Positions 17,429 through 25,523 of a stretch of 64,000 bases of DNA are shown here, in pieces (the stretch's first letter is position 1; every line of letters begins with the position of its first letter). The DNA is taken from contig NZ_CP102267.1 in assembly GCF_025148125.1 (NCBI RefSeq), positions 3,482,501 through 3,546,500 on the forward strand. Reading direction: 5' to 3'. A program made the translations under genes and the position numbers. A model generated the notes under the pieces. That model had not been told where the DNA came from and searched no databases. It saw nothing but the letters and a program-made list of their open reading frames with translations. Source of the stretch: Blautia wexlerae DSM 19850 (GTDB taxonomy: Bacteria > Bacillota > Clostridia > Lachnospirales > Lachnospiraceae).

Positions 17429-19252
17429 ATGACATCTGTAAAAAAACATGGTCTCAGGGAATGGTACGGTGACCTGAAGCTTCAGTCCAAATTTACTCTC
17501 GCCCTGACTCTTATTGTTGTGATTCCTGCCATACTGGTGGCTATATTCTTTTACAATCAACTCTATGATATGGTAGTTTCCAATACAATACGAAAAGAGC
17601 AGGAGATTTCAGCAAAAACAGCTCCTCTTATTGAGGAAACTGTAAGCCAGGTGACAAATGCATATAATGAACTTGCATCTCTTCCCTTTTTTAAAACAAT
17701 TTTTCATAATCCTGTCAGCACTTCTATGAAAGAACTGACATATACACAGGACGCCAAAGACTTTATTCAGAATGCCACAGCTATTACAGACCACTCCCCT
17801 GTCAATGACATACGTATCTATCTTCAGTCTCCGGCCCCCGGAAACATTCTGTTTACCAGTGAGAATACACAGGATATTTTCTTTCCTGTATCACAGGTAA
17901 AAGGAACCTACTGGTATGGTATCTTTCAGGGAAGTCATGTAGCTGAGCTTTTTTGTCCGTCTTTTTATCTTGGAACAAAAGAAAGAAAAAATTATGGTAA
18001 TCTTGCCTATATCCGGAAGCTTTCCATTAATTATTACAATAATGTGTATGATGCTTACATTGTACTCTATTATTCCAGCTCTTCTTTTGAGAAAATACTT
18101 CTGGATAATCTGGCTTTATCCGGCAGTGTTTCTTATATCATCAATGACAGAAACAGCGCCGTAGCCTCTTCTGATGATTCACTTTCAGGAATTTACTGGC
18201 TTGATTATGATACGATTGAAGACTCTTTCATGTCTTCCAATAACTTTGTTGAACAGAATATACTGGGTGAAACTGTTTATGCAGGCTTTTACAGTATTAC
18301 GCAGCCTAAATGGTATATGGTAACAATCCTTCCATCCAGGCCTCTCATCACACAAAGTAACCAGCTGATCATGCAGCTGCTGGCAATTTACCTGGCAATC
18401 CTGATCTTTGCCATTATACTCGCCAACGTTATAGCCCGTTCCATCACAAACCGCCTTTCCTCTGTAATCATGCAGATGAAGAAAGTCCGTCAGGGGCCAC
18501 CTGTACCAATGGAAAGTCCCATGGAACATGATGAGGTTGGTGATCTGATCGATACCTATAATTATATGACCCGCAAGATGAACGAACTGATCCAGAAACA
18601 GCTAAAGGCCTCTGAGGATCTCAGAATCGCGGAATTTAATTCTCTGCAGGCACAGATCAATCCACATTTTCTGTATAACACCATGGATATGATCAACTGG
18701 CAGGCATTACAGGGACATACTAATGAAGTAAGCACTGCAGTACAGAATCTCTCCAGATTTTATAAACTGACATTAAGCCGTAAAAAGGGTATATCCACCA
18801 TTGAGTGTGAGGAAGAACATGTTTCTATTTATATCACTCTCCAGAATATGCGTTATCATGACAGCATTGATTTCATATCCGACATCCCAGATGAACTTAT
18901 GGAGTACCAGATTCCAAAACTGACTCTGCAGCCTGTTGTAGAAAATGCGATTCTCCATGGAATACTGGAAAAAGAATCTAAATCCGGCACCATTGTGCTG
19001 ACAGGATGGCTGGAAGAATCAGACATTGTCATTCTGATCTCAGATGATGGTGTGGGTATCTCCCCTGAGAAGCTGCAGACGATCCTTTCCGGTACAGGAC
19101 AGAGTTCCTCGGGAGGTACAAATATTGCCATTTACAATACCCATCGCAGACTTCAGATCCTGTATGGTCAGAAATATGGGCTGTCCTATACCAGTATTTC
19201 TGGTCAGGGAACCGAAGTACAGATCCGAATACCTGCCAAAAAGGAATCCTGA
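17429..19252 (+). CDS. YesM-type sensor histidine kinase
   Basis: 607 residues. There is a membrane segment at about 22-44, an extracellular dCache-like region to about 310, and a second membrane segment with LIMQLLAIYLAILIFAIILA. A HAMP domain (ITNRLSSVIMQMKKVRQG) and the His-kinase box QAQINPHFLYNTMDMINWQ, whose His is the phospho-acceptor, come next, followed by an HATPase domain (PVVENAILHGI, ISDDGVGI). It senses an extracellular sugar or binding protein and phosphorylates the YesN-type partner. Confidence 0.9.
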   Translation: MTSVKKHGLREWYGDLKLQSKFTLALTLIVVIPAILVAIFFYNQLYDMVVSNTIRKEQEISAKTAPLIEETVSQVTNAYNELASLPFFKTIFHNPVSTSMKELTYTQDAKDFIQNATAITDHSPVNDIRIYLQSPAPGNILFTSENTQDIFFPVSQVKGTYWYGIFQGSHVAELFCPSFYLGTKERKNYGNLAYIRKLSINYYNNVYDAYIVLYYSSSSFEKILLDNLALSGSVSYIINDRNSAVASSDDSLSGIYWLDYDTIEDSFMSSNNFVEQNILGETVYAGFYSITQPKWYMVTILPSRPLITQSNQLIMQLLAIYLAILIFAIILANVIARSITNRLSSVIMQMKKVRQGPPVPMESPMEHDEVGDLIDTYNYMTRKMNELIQKQLKASEDLRIAEFNSLQAQINPHFLYNTMDMINWQALQGHTNEVSTAVQNLSRFYKLTLSRKKGISTIECEEEHVSIYITLQNMRYHDSIDFISDIPDELMEYQIPKLTLQPVVENAILHGILEKESKSGTIVLTGWLEESDIVILISDDGVGISPEKLQTILSGTGQSSSGGTNIAIYNTHRRLQILYGQKYGLSYTSISGQGTEVQIRIPAKKES

Positions 19253-19274
19253 AAAATCCAGGATTCCTTTTTGG
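19238..19274 (+). terminator. Terminator overlapping the yesM stop codon
   Basis: AAAAAGGAATCCTG and CAGGATTCCTTTTT form a 13-14-bp stem with a short A-rich loop and a T5 tract. The left arm includes the kinase stop codon. It also serves the converging isomerase gene. Confidence 0.75.
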
Positions 19275-19352
19275 ATTTGAATATGTAATTTTAGAAGTCA
19301 ATTATGGAGTATTTCGATTTCCTATATTTCTACCTTTTATATTGTTACATTC

Positions 19353-20771
19353 TTATCTTGTTACAATTTCAACCGGTATGTTGAATATCTTGGCAACTTT
19401 AAGGATCGTCTCAATATGTCTTCCTGTAGCAGCTGCCATATGATGTGTTGGGCCTGCTTCACTCCAGCGGTTTACAAATTCTCTTGCACCGCAGGTGAAA
19501 CGTGTTCTCATATTTGTGTCACCAAAAGAAAGGATTTTACCTTCTTCATTTACGCCTTCAGCGACAACAAACCTGAAGTGTCCGTCTGCATCCTGTGTGA
19601 TTGCCAGATAAGTAACAGGACCTGTATATGGATAGAACTGTGTCAGATATCCGCCACCTGTCTTACCGTGGAATACTTTTACGATCTTCATGGTTGGCTT
19701 CTTAGCAGAGATATCAGCATCACCACTTCCGGAATGACCGATAATACAGATATCATCATTGAAGTCAATGGAGTACATCTCAGAAAGCTGTCCTGTTCCT
19801 GAAATGGTCTTTAAGATACTCATTGCCATGGCAACCTTCATATCCCCTTCTACAGCGCAGGCTGTACCCTGTTTGATCAGCATGGAAAATGCCGGGATCA
19901 GCATACTGTCCAGAACTCCTGCTTTACCCTGTGCAAATCCATCATAATGGGAAGCGATCATTCCAAGATGCTCATCTTTTACCCATTTTTCAAATGCTAC
20001 CACATATTTCGCCATATCCCATACTTTCTCAATTGTTCCGCCGCCTTCGATCTCAAAGGTATCCAGAATTTCCTGAGCTTTTGCACGGATAGCATCTTCA
20101 TCTGTAATATCATCAGCAATAGCCCACATTTTCTCCCAGTCAAACTGTTTTGTATACAGGAACATTCTGTTGTACAGATTTGTCTCATCAATATAGAGAT
20201 CCATCATGCCCGGATACGGTCTTCCAATCTGTGCGATATTAGTATCACGGAATCTTCTTCTTACCTGAGCAGCCTTACACCAATCTTCGATCTCTGCCTG
20301 AACTCCAGGATCTCCACCTTCTACAACACCTGTGATCACCGCGTGTCTCTTGCCTGCTCTCTCCAGGTCTGCCACAGCTTCGCCTACTGCACCGCATGCA
20401 TACCCCTCTCCTAACCAGGAGGCAATATCAGTGTGGTCATAATCCAAGGCTTTCAGCTTCTGCACATTCACCAGAACAACCGGTACATCCAGGTCACGGA
20501 CTGCCGGAAGCATGTTATAAGATGTGGCATAGGTAAGCATCTGAAGAAATACCAGATCAACATCAGCTGCACGGAACTTGTCCCCTGCTTCCATTGCCTG
20601 TTCCTTTGTAGTTACCATTCCACCGTCAATAATCTCTACTGTATCCGGGATTGTTTTCTTGAATGCTGCATACTGTGACTCAAATTCCGGTACCAGTGAC
20701 GGGAACTGAGGCAGATATGCACCTAAAGCGATAGAAAATACACCAACTTTTGCCTTTGTGTTTACTAACAT
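19353..20771 (-). CDS. L-fucose/L-arabinose isomerase-family protein
   Basis: 472 residues from ATG 20771 (AGGAGG upstream); the 12-codon extension to 20807 lacks a ribosome site. The protein opens VNTKAKVGVFSIALGAYLPQ and has WLGEGYACGAVGEA, a metal/substrate-loop-like IASHYDGFAQGKAG segment and the C-terminal HHMAAATGRHIETILKVAKI, which resemble AraA/FucI-fold enzymes. These convert an aldose to a ketose. In this locus it could act on rhamnose or another deoxysugar in place of a canonical RhaA, which is not present. Subfamily assignment by memory only. Confidence 0.7.
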   Translation of the reverse strand: MLVNTKAKVGVFSIALGAYLPQFPSLVPEFESQYAAFKKTIPDTVEIIDGGMVTTKEQAMEAGDKFRAADVDLVFLQMLTYATSYNMLPAVRDLDVPVVLVNVQKLKALDYDHTDIASWLGEGYACGAVGEAVADLERAGKRHAVITGVVEGGDPGVQAEIEDWCKAAQVRRRFRDTNIAQIGRPYPGMMDLYIDETNLYNRMFLYTKQFDWEKMWAIADDITDEDAIRAKAQEILDTFEIEGGGTIEKVWDMAKYVVAFEKWVKDEHLGMIASHYDGFAQGKAGVLDSMLIPAFSMLIKQGTACAVEGDMKVAMAMSILKTISGTGQLSEMYSIDFNDDICIIGHSGSGDADISAKKPTMKIVKVFHGKTGGGYLTQFYPYTGPVTYLAITQDADGHFRFVVAEGVNEEGKILSFGDTNMRTRFTCGAREFVNRWSEAGPTHHMAAATGRHIETILKVAKIFNIPVEIVTR

Positions 20772-20841
20772 AATATGATTCCTCCTGTTTTCAGAGCAGA
20801 GATTCATTATGCATTATGCAGTCTGCATTCCTGCTCTTTTA

Positions 20842-21146
20842 TTATTTATAAACTTTTACACCAAAGGACTCATGAATGATAGTACGAGCCTCTTCGATTG
20901 TTTTAAACTCTTCTGCTTTCAGCATCTGTGCTGTGATATTTCCGATTGCAGTAGCCTCTCCCGGGCCTGCATTTACAACCTCTTTAAAAAGGCGGTCAAA
21001 TTCCCGGCAGAGTTCTCCGTCTTTCTTTATCATTCCATTTTCAAAACGATAGATTTCTTCCAGAACCATTTTCCGTTTTCCATATGTCCAAGAATGTGAC
21101 GTCCGCTGGATACTCCGATATCTACTGCTAAATAATAAGCTGCCAT
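20842..21146 (-). pseudogene. rhaB: Rhamnulokinase remnant (frameshift plus large internal deletion)
   Basis: A good ribosome site (GAGGAGG) and ATG at 21146 start a RhaB-like N-terminus: YYLAVDIGVSSGRHILGHM. After ENGK one base is missing from an A-run, and the frame continues as MVLEEIYRFENGMIKKDGEL, still RhaB. At EVVN the sequence jumps in frame to AGPGEATAIGNITAQMLK, which is the RhaB C-terminus, so roughly 1.1 kb encoding the ATPase core is gone. The remaining ~105 codons cannot make an active kinase (normal length about 480). Confidence 0.8.
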
Positions 21147-21261
21147 TTTAAATCCTCCTCAATATATGAATTGCGCTCTTCATATCTGATGATTTCATTT
21201 TACCCTGATCTGCTCTCCAGGGTAAGAACCTCGTTTGTCCAAAAAAGTGTCTTTATTTGCA

Positions 21262-21426
21262 TCATCTTGTCTGAGCTGTAGCATCCTGGTTAACCTCACC
21301 GATGATAACCTGTCCTTCTGCGTTAGCTACAATATCTTTGCTGTTCTTGTTGCAACAGTATCCAGTTCAGCCTCCAGCCATTCATAAGAGAATTCCGGAA
21401 ATGTCTGATGTTTGAAATTTTTCCAT
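21262..21426 (-). pseudogene. Unidentified broken short coding remnant
   Basis: ATG at 21426 follows GGAG and encodes MEKFQTSDISGILL, then stop. Two frame changes restore coding-looking text: QTFPEFSYEWLEAELDTVA, then KNSKDIVANAEGQVIIGEVN ending at a stop. I do not recognise the product. It lies within the decaying rhamnose-type locus between the rhaB remnant and rhaM. Confidence 0.35.
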
Positions 21427-21654
21427 GTTACTCCTTTCTCATGAAGTAACTATCTACACATAAACAAACAGTGCTATCACTGTCATCGATCAGCAATAAG
21501 CCTCCATGTTTTCATATAGTTCCATTATACCTTGTCATTTTCCCAAAATCAGCATAATTCAACATGTATCAGCCGTTTATTTGTGTTGTTTTTTATTTGA
21601 TTTTTGTTGTATTTCAGTTGTTTTTATTTTGTTTTCACCACTTTACAAGTTTTT

Positions 21655-21697
21655 ACATTAAAAATAACAGATATCTATACAGATATCTGTTATTTGG
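21655..21697 (-). terminator. Terminator downstream of the rhaM-like gene
   Basis: Arms AAATAACAGATATC (21662-21675) and its complement (21682-21695) form a 14-bp stem, followed on the minus strand by a T-rich tract (complement of ATTAAAAAT). The ~340 bases between this and the rhaB remnant hold only the short broken ORF at 21262-21426. Confidence 0.6.
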
Positions 21698-21801
21698 GAC
21701 TGCATGTTGTTTTATGCCCGTTCTGGTTGTTTTTGATTGTAGACAATTTCTTTTACAAATTCTCCTGAACTCATCACACCCAGTACACTGCTGGTCTTCT
21801 G

Positions 21802-22449
21802 TCAGTTATGCCATGCAAGTCTTCTGCTTGCCGGATGCCATTCACCAGTCATCCAATCCATATCATCTGTGATCCAGTCCATGATTTCCAGCTGTCTTGT
21901 CTCCCATGCTACAGTAGTTTCTCTTGCCTCCGGCGTTTCATCAACTTCCATAGTAGTATCAATTTCATCATATCCAAAAATATATCCGCCTGCGCTCCAG
22001 ATAGTAAAATTACTATCTGGACCCGGATCTACTGTATCGCCTCTCTGCGCGATCAATCCATCATGTCGCGCCTTATACTCTTCTTCACATCCGTCTTTTA
22101 ATCTGGTCATAAACACTCTGTGACGAATCAGTTCTTTGTTTTCTCTTATAACTCCATAATTATGATACATCAGACGCATATCCTGACCTGGCTCGGAGAT
22201 CCATTCAAAAGTTTCTGCCATTTTTTCTATTAGTACATCTCTAACTGCTTTTTCTTCTGCGTTAAGTTCTGCATCGTCTTCTTTTTCATAATATCCGAAA
22301 ATCAGTCTCTCAGTATTCCAGATACTGAAATTTTTTACCTGATTTCTGTCCAGGAACAAAGTCAGATCTTTCCATATCTCCCCCAATTTCTGACGATAGC
22401 TGTTCATCATGTCATCTTTTACTTTCATCGCAAATGCATGTCTTTCCAT
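21802..22449 (-). CDS. rhaM: Tandem L-rhamnose mutarotase (two fused RhaM domains)
   Basis: 215 residues from ATG 22449 (GGAGG at nine bases; a GTG nine bases earlier is possible). RhaM proteins are about 104 residues. This one contains two copies: residues ~2-105 with NFSIWNTERLIFGYYE and residues ~108-215 with NFTIWSAGGYIFGYDE at the equivalent place, each starting RHAFAMKVK / RHRVFMTRLK. RhaM interconverts alpha and beta L-rhamnose before isomerisation. The fusion would make an internal dimer, as single-domain RhaM works as a dimer. It is the only apparently intact rhamnose-specific enzyme in the locus. Confidence 0.75.
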   Translation of the reverse strand: MERHAFAMKVKDDMMNSYRQKLGEIWKDLTLFLDRNQVKNFSIWNTERLIFGYYEKEDDAELNAEEKAVRDVLIEKMAETFEWISEPGQDMRLMYHNYGVIRENKELIRHRVFMTRLKDGCEEEYKARHDGLIAQRGDTVDPGPDSNFTIWSAGGYIFGYDEIDTTMEVDETPEARETTVAWETRQLEIMDWITDDMDWMTGEWHPASRRLAWHN

Positions 22450-22493
22450 TTTATACACCCTCCATGATATTTAACAACATATATTATTCTTTT

Positions 22494-22674
22494 CTTACCT
22501 TTTCTCTCTGCTTTGTGAGATCATAATAATCATCTGTCAGGATTCCATGTTTTCTCATCATATCAAACACCTGCTGCTGAGCAGATGTTCTTTCGTAATT
22601 CTTATATAATCACCATCCGAAAAATTCTCGTCCTTAACTTTCATTTCCTTCAGTAACTCTTCCGTTATTTTCAT
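22494..22674 (-). pseudogene. Unidentified small gene with a frameshift
   Basis: ATG at 22674 opens MKITEELLKEMKVKDENFSD but ends at an early stop. Shifting one frame near the middle gives YKNYERTSAQQQVFDMMRKH and continues to a normal stop before rhaM. The two halves together would make a ~60-residue protein. Family not recognised. The gap to the plus-strand remnant at 22776 holds nothing else except the repeat fragment at 22755-22770. Confidence 0.35.
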
Positions 22675-22754
22675 AAGTTTTTACCTCATCACAGTTTTAC
22701 CTGCCTCCATTATACGTATAGCAACAATGTTATGCAAGTATCAGTATTATTCCA

Positions 22755-22770
22755 GTTACTGTTCACACAC
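22755..22770. repeat. Fragment of the dispersed GTTACTGTTCAC repeat
   Basis: GTTACTGTTCACACAC is identical to one edge of the longer repeat at 33421-33524 (reverse strand). It directly abuts the gene remnant at 22776. Confidence 0.5.
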
Positions 22771-22775
22771 AATGT

Positions 22776-22877
22776 CATGATGCAGTTGTCAAACTGATCA
22801 AGGAAGAATTCCACAGAATCGAAGTAGTACGTGGTGGAAGTGTGGGAATTGAATCCATCAGCATGATGGAACGCTAA
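22776..22877 (+). pseudogene. C-terminal remnant of an unidentified gene
   Basis: An open frame without a start runs HDAVVKLIKEEFHRIEVVRG then GSVGIESISMMER and stops, followed 22 bases later by a good terminator. It looks like the last 33 codons of a lost gene, cut at its 5' side next to the repeat fragment. Family not recognised. Confidence 0.4.
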
Positions 22878-22899
22878 ATCTCATAATCAATATTTTTTG

Positions 22900-22937
22900 C
22901 AGGATATAGAAACGTCTCTATATCCTGTATTTATTTT
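22900..22937 (+). terminator. Terminator after the plus-strand gene remnant
   Basis: Ten-bp perfect stem CAGGATATAG / CTATATCCTG (22900-22909 and 22918-22927), then a T-rich tail. The retained terminator supports the view that a plus-strand gene once ended here. Confidence 0.7.
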
Positions 22938-23032
22938 CAAACATACTATAAAATATTGCAGTTTTTAATCAAATGTGTTATTGTTTACGAGAGCGTTATT
23001 CGAAAGAAAATGCATCTGTTTTCCACATCTGA

Positions 23033-23245
23033 CAGTCTGGTGGATAAATCCATCCACTTCACAGTCTGGTTAAATTCGTGAGGCGACCTGCAAGGCGTCT
23101 ACACACCGGAAATTTTTACCGGAAGATATTTCTTGTTTCATATCTTTTGTTCTGATGCATATTTTTCATAACGCCTGATCCCCATACTCTAAACTGTCTG
23201 AAAAGCAGGGGACGCATTGCGCCGTTTTATCAGACCAAAAGGAGA
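23033..23245 (+). promoter_or_regulatory. Structured 5' leader of the ECF S-component gene (riboswitch candidate)
   Basis: Several stems are visible in order. GTGGAT/ATCCAC lies at 23040-23057. A long hairpin of GTG-AGGCG-CCT pairing with AGG-CGTCT-CAC lies at about 23078-23104. A CCGG...CCGG stem lies at about 23106-23122. GTCTGA/TCAGAC lies at about 23196-23235, just before AAAAGGAG. The 8-mer CAGTCTGG occurs twice (23033 and 23062). Such a leader in front of a vitamin-type S-component suggests ligand control. It does not match TPP, cobalamin, THF, preQ1-I or purine consensus as I know them. Confidence 0.45.
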
Positions 23246-23251
23246 ATTCAT

Positions 23252-23887
23252 ATGAACACAACAACAACTACTACAACAGCTGCAGCAAAAAGAAGCAGCA
23301 CTCTTTACATGGTAGAGCTGGCTATGATGATTGCCATTATTCTGCTCATGTCCTTTACCCCGCTGGGCTACCTTCGTACTCCCGGCTTATCCATCACTCT
23401 TCTCACCATCCCGGTAGCTGTAGGAGCTATCATTCTCGGACCGAAAGGTGGTGCTGTATGCGGACTTGCTTTCGGTGCAACCAGCTTCTATATGGCTGTC
23501 ACAGGAAGTTCAGCTTTCGCTGCTGCACTTTTTAACATTAATCCATTTGGCACTTTTATTGTATGTATCGTGGCACGTGTGCTGGAAGGATGGATCACAG
23601 GACTTATTTTCGCAGCATTATATAAATCACCGGCGAAGAAATTTTCCTATTACGTTGCTTCACTGGCATGCCCGTTACTGAATACTTTCTTCTTCATGGG
23701 CTTTTTATGTCTCTTCTTCTACAACACAGATTACATTCAGGGTATTGTTTCCAGTCTTGGAGTAAGCAATCCTGTTGTCTTCGTTGCTGCTTTTGTGGGC
23801 GTTCAGGGACTGATCGAAGCGGGCTTCTGCTTTGTAGTGGGAAGTATCGTTTCCAAGGCACTTTCTGTGGCACTGAAACGTGCATAA
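23252..23887 (+). CDS. ECF transporter S component (substrate-specific subunit)
   Basis: 211 residues. A short poly-Thr/Ala leader (NTTTTTTTAAAKRSS) is followed by about six membrane segments. The family text is visible: LLMSFTPLGYLRTPGLSITL, PVAVGAIILGPKGGAVCGLA and FIVCIVARVLEGWITGLIFA. It binds a vitamin or cofactor precursor and works with an EcfAA'T module encoded elsewhere. The pantothenate (PanT)-like style is closest, but the substrate cannot be assigned. AAAAGGAG precedes the ATG; a terminator follows. Confidence 0.82.
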   Translation: MNTTTTTTTAAAKRSSTLYMVELAMMIAIILLMSFTPLGYLRTPGLSITLLTIPVAVGAIILGPKGGAVCGLAFGATSFYMAVTGSSAFAAALFNINPFGTFIVCIVARVLEGWITGLIFAALYKSPAKKFSYYVASLACPLLNTFFFMGFLCLFFYNTDYIQGIVSSLGVSNPVVFVAAFVGVQGLIEAGFCFVVGSIVSKALSVALKRA

Positions 23888-23916
23888 TCTTTAAAAGAAC
23901 AGCCTTTTCCAAAAAA

Positions 23917-23950
23917 CCTGACTACATTGTCACCGTAGTCAGGTTTTTTT
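23917..23950. terminator. Bidirectional terminator after the S-component gene
   Basis: CCTGACTAC/GTAGTCAGG stem (23917-23925, 23935-23943) with T7 on the plus side and A6 before it. The 200 bases from here to the peptidase start hold no other gene. Confidence 0.8.
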
Positions 23951-24145
23951 ATCTGGCACATTTAAAACAGAAATCCTACCTGATTCAATTAATATCTATA
24001 GCAATCTCACAAAATAATGCAATCAAGACAGTTCAGCAGAGTGCGAAAGACAAGGAAAATATCTGACGCAGTACTTCACATTCTGATGGGCTGGATTGCT
24101 CTCAGTATTTCATAGAATTGCTATCACATAATAAAGGAGATTTTT

Positions 24146-25111
24146 ATGTCATTATTAAAAGAGATTTCTATTACAGAGCTTTCAAATTTACGCATCGGTC
24201 ATACTTCTGACCATGATGCGAAGACCGGTGTAACTGTTCTTTATTTTCCAAATGGAGCAAAAGCAGGCTGCGATATAAGCGGAGGCGGCCCTGCTTCCAG
24301 AGAAACTCCTCTCACCTCTCCTGTCACTGCCGACAATCCCATCAATGCTATTGTCTTGTCCGGAGGTTCTGCTTATGGACTGGCTGCTGCTGACGGTGTG
24401 ATGAACTATCTGGAATCACAAAATATCGGTTATAACACCGGTGCAGCCCTGGTTCCTCTTGTATGCCAGTCCTGTATCTATGACCTCTCTTACGGAGATC
24501 CTAAAATACGTCCAACTGCAAAAATGGGCGAAGAAGCCTGCCGTCAGGCATTTGCAGGAACAGATGCCAGAACCGGGAATATCGGCGCAGGTACCGGTGC
24601 AACTGTGGGAAAACTTTACGGTATGAAACAATCCATGAAGTCAGGTCTTGGTATTGCCGCTGTATCAGTGGGAAATTTCCAGATGGCCGCAATTGTCGTT
24701 GTCAATGCACTGGGAGATATCTTTAGTCCACAAAATGGTCAGAAAATCGCAGGGCTGAAAACGCCTGACAGAAGCGGGTTTCTGGATAGTGTCCACGAAT
24801 TATACCGCTTTATGACACCTCATGACCAGTTTACCGGCAATACCACCATCGGGGCTGTGATCACCAATGGGGCATTTTCAAAGGCTGAACTGAATAAAAT
24901 TGCCTCTATGACCCGCTGTGCCTATGCCAGATGCATCAATCCTGTAGCAACTATGGCTGACGGCGATTCCATCTATGCTGCCAGCATTGGCGATGTTTCT
25001 GTAGATATCAATATGGCAGGAACTCTCGCCGCAGAAGTCATGGCTCAGGCTATCCAAAATGCCATCCATACTTCCCGGATCCAGGATGAAGAATTTTTGA
25101 AATATGTATAA
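24146..25111 (+). CDS. P1-family peptidase (DmpA/NylC-like N-terminal nucleophile hydrolase)
   Basis: 321 residues. N-terminal ITELSNLRIGHTSDHDAKTG and GGPASRETPL match the P1 (DmpA, beta-peptidyl aminopeptidase, NylC) family. The expected self-processing point is the Asn-Thr pair in FTGNTTIGAVITN (around residue 234), which frees a Thr nucleophile on the small subunit. AIVLSGGSAYGLAAADGVMN is the conserved loop near residue 72. It is a cytoplasmic aminopeptidase or amidase of unknown substrate. AAAGGAG lies upstream and a terminator immediately after. Confidence 0.85.
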   Translation: MSLLKEISITELSNLRIGHTSDHDAKTGVTVLYFPNGAKAGCDISGGGPASRETPLTSPVTADNPINAIVLSGGSAYGLAAADGVMNYLESQNIGYNTGAALVPLVCQSCIYDLSYGDPKIRPTAKMGEEACRQAFAGTDARTGNIGAGTGATVGKLYGMKQSMKSGLGIAAVSVGNFQMAAIVVVNALGDIFSPQNGQKIAGLKTPDRSGFLDSVHELYRFMTPHDQFTGNTTIGAVITNGAFSKAELNKIASMTRCAYARCINPVATMADGDSIYAASIGDVSVDINMAGTLAAEVMAQAIQNAIHTSRIQDEEFLKYV

Positions 25112-25120
25112 CAGTCCGCT

Positions 25121-25160
25121 ATAAAAGCGCAGAGAAAAAGTATCATCTCTGCGCTTTTAT
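25121..25160. terminator. Terminator after the P1 peptidase
   Basis: A 15-bp stem ATAAAAGCGCAGAGA / TCTCTGCGCTTTTAT with a 10-base loop; it is T-rich on both sides, so it probably works for the converging dinB remnant too. Confidence 0.8.
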
Positions 25161-25182
25161 TCTTCCTGTCTGTCTTCATTTT

Positions 25183-25508
25183 TCATCTGTGCTCTGGTTT
25201 TTCTCCAAGCCAGAGCTGTACATTTGCTTCCCGTTCCCTTGCCAGATCACCAATAGTACGGATTCCCTGATTCAGAAGCTTCTGCTCGGAGGCTTTTCCC
25301 AGAAATAACAGGTTACGGACAGGAAGTGGCCACATTTTCTCCGGTATTTCGTCCGGGAACAGCGTGTGTACTCTGTCCGTTTCTTTGGATCTCCTCCCAC
25401 ACAGGAGGGAATCTCCCTGAGATCCGGCAGCCCCTGGCTTACCCTTCTGGCTGACTCCCAGGAAAGAAATGCGCTGTTTACATCAATATGAAAAATTAAT
25501 CGTTCCAT
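25183..25508 (-). pseudogene. Y-family DNA polymerase (DinB-like) deletion remnant
   Basis: The N-terminus MERLIFHIDVNSAFLSWESA to GGDPKKR is the polymerase IV opening with its catalytic Asp. After KKR the frame changes and the text jumps to the thumb/little-finger border: HTLFPDEIPEKMWPLPVRNL then LFLGKASEQKLLNQGIRTIG and a stop at 25183. Most of the palm and the C-terminal domain are missing, so no active polymerase can be made. Confidence 0.75.
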
Positions 25509-25523
25509 ACTTTTTAATATATC

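Noticed and set aside
23062..23135. Purine-type three-way-junction riboswitch in the S-component leader
   Set aside because: A TCTAC string sits between two hairpins as in purine riboswitches, but the loop sequences and the P1 pairing do not fit the consensus.
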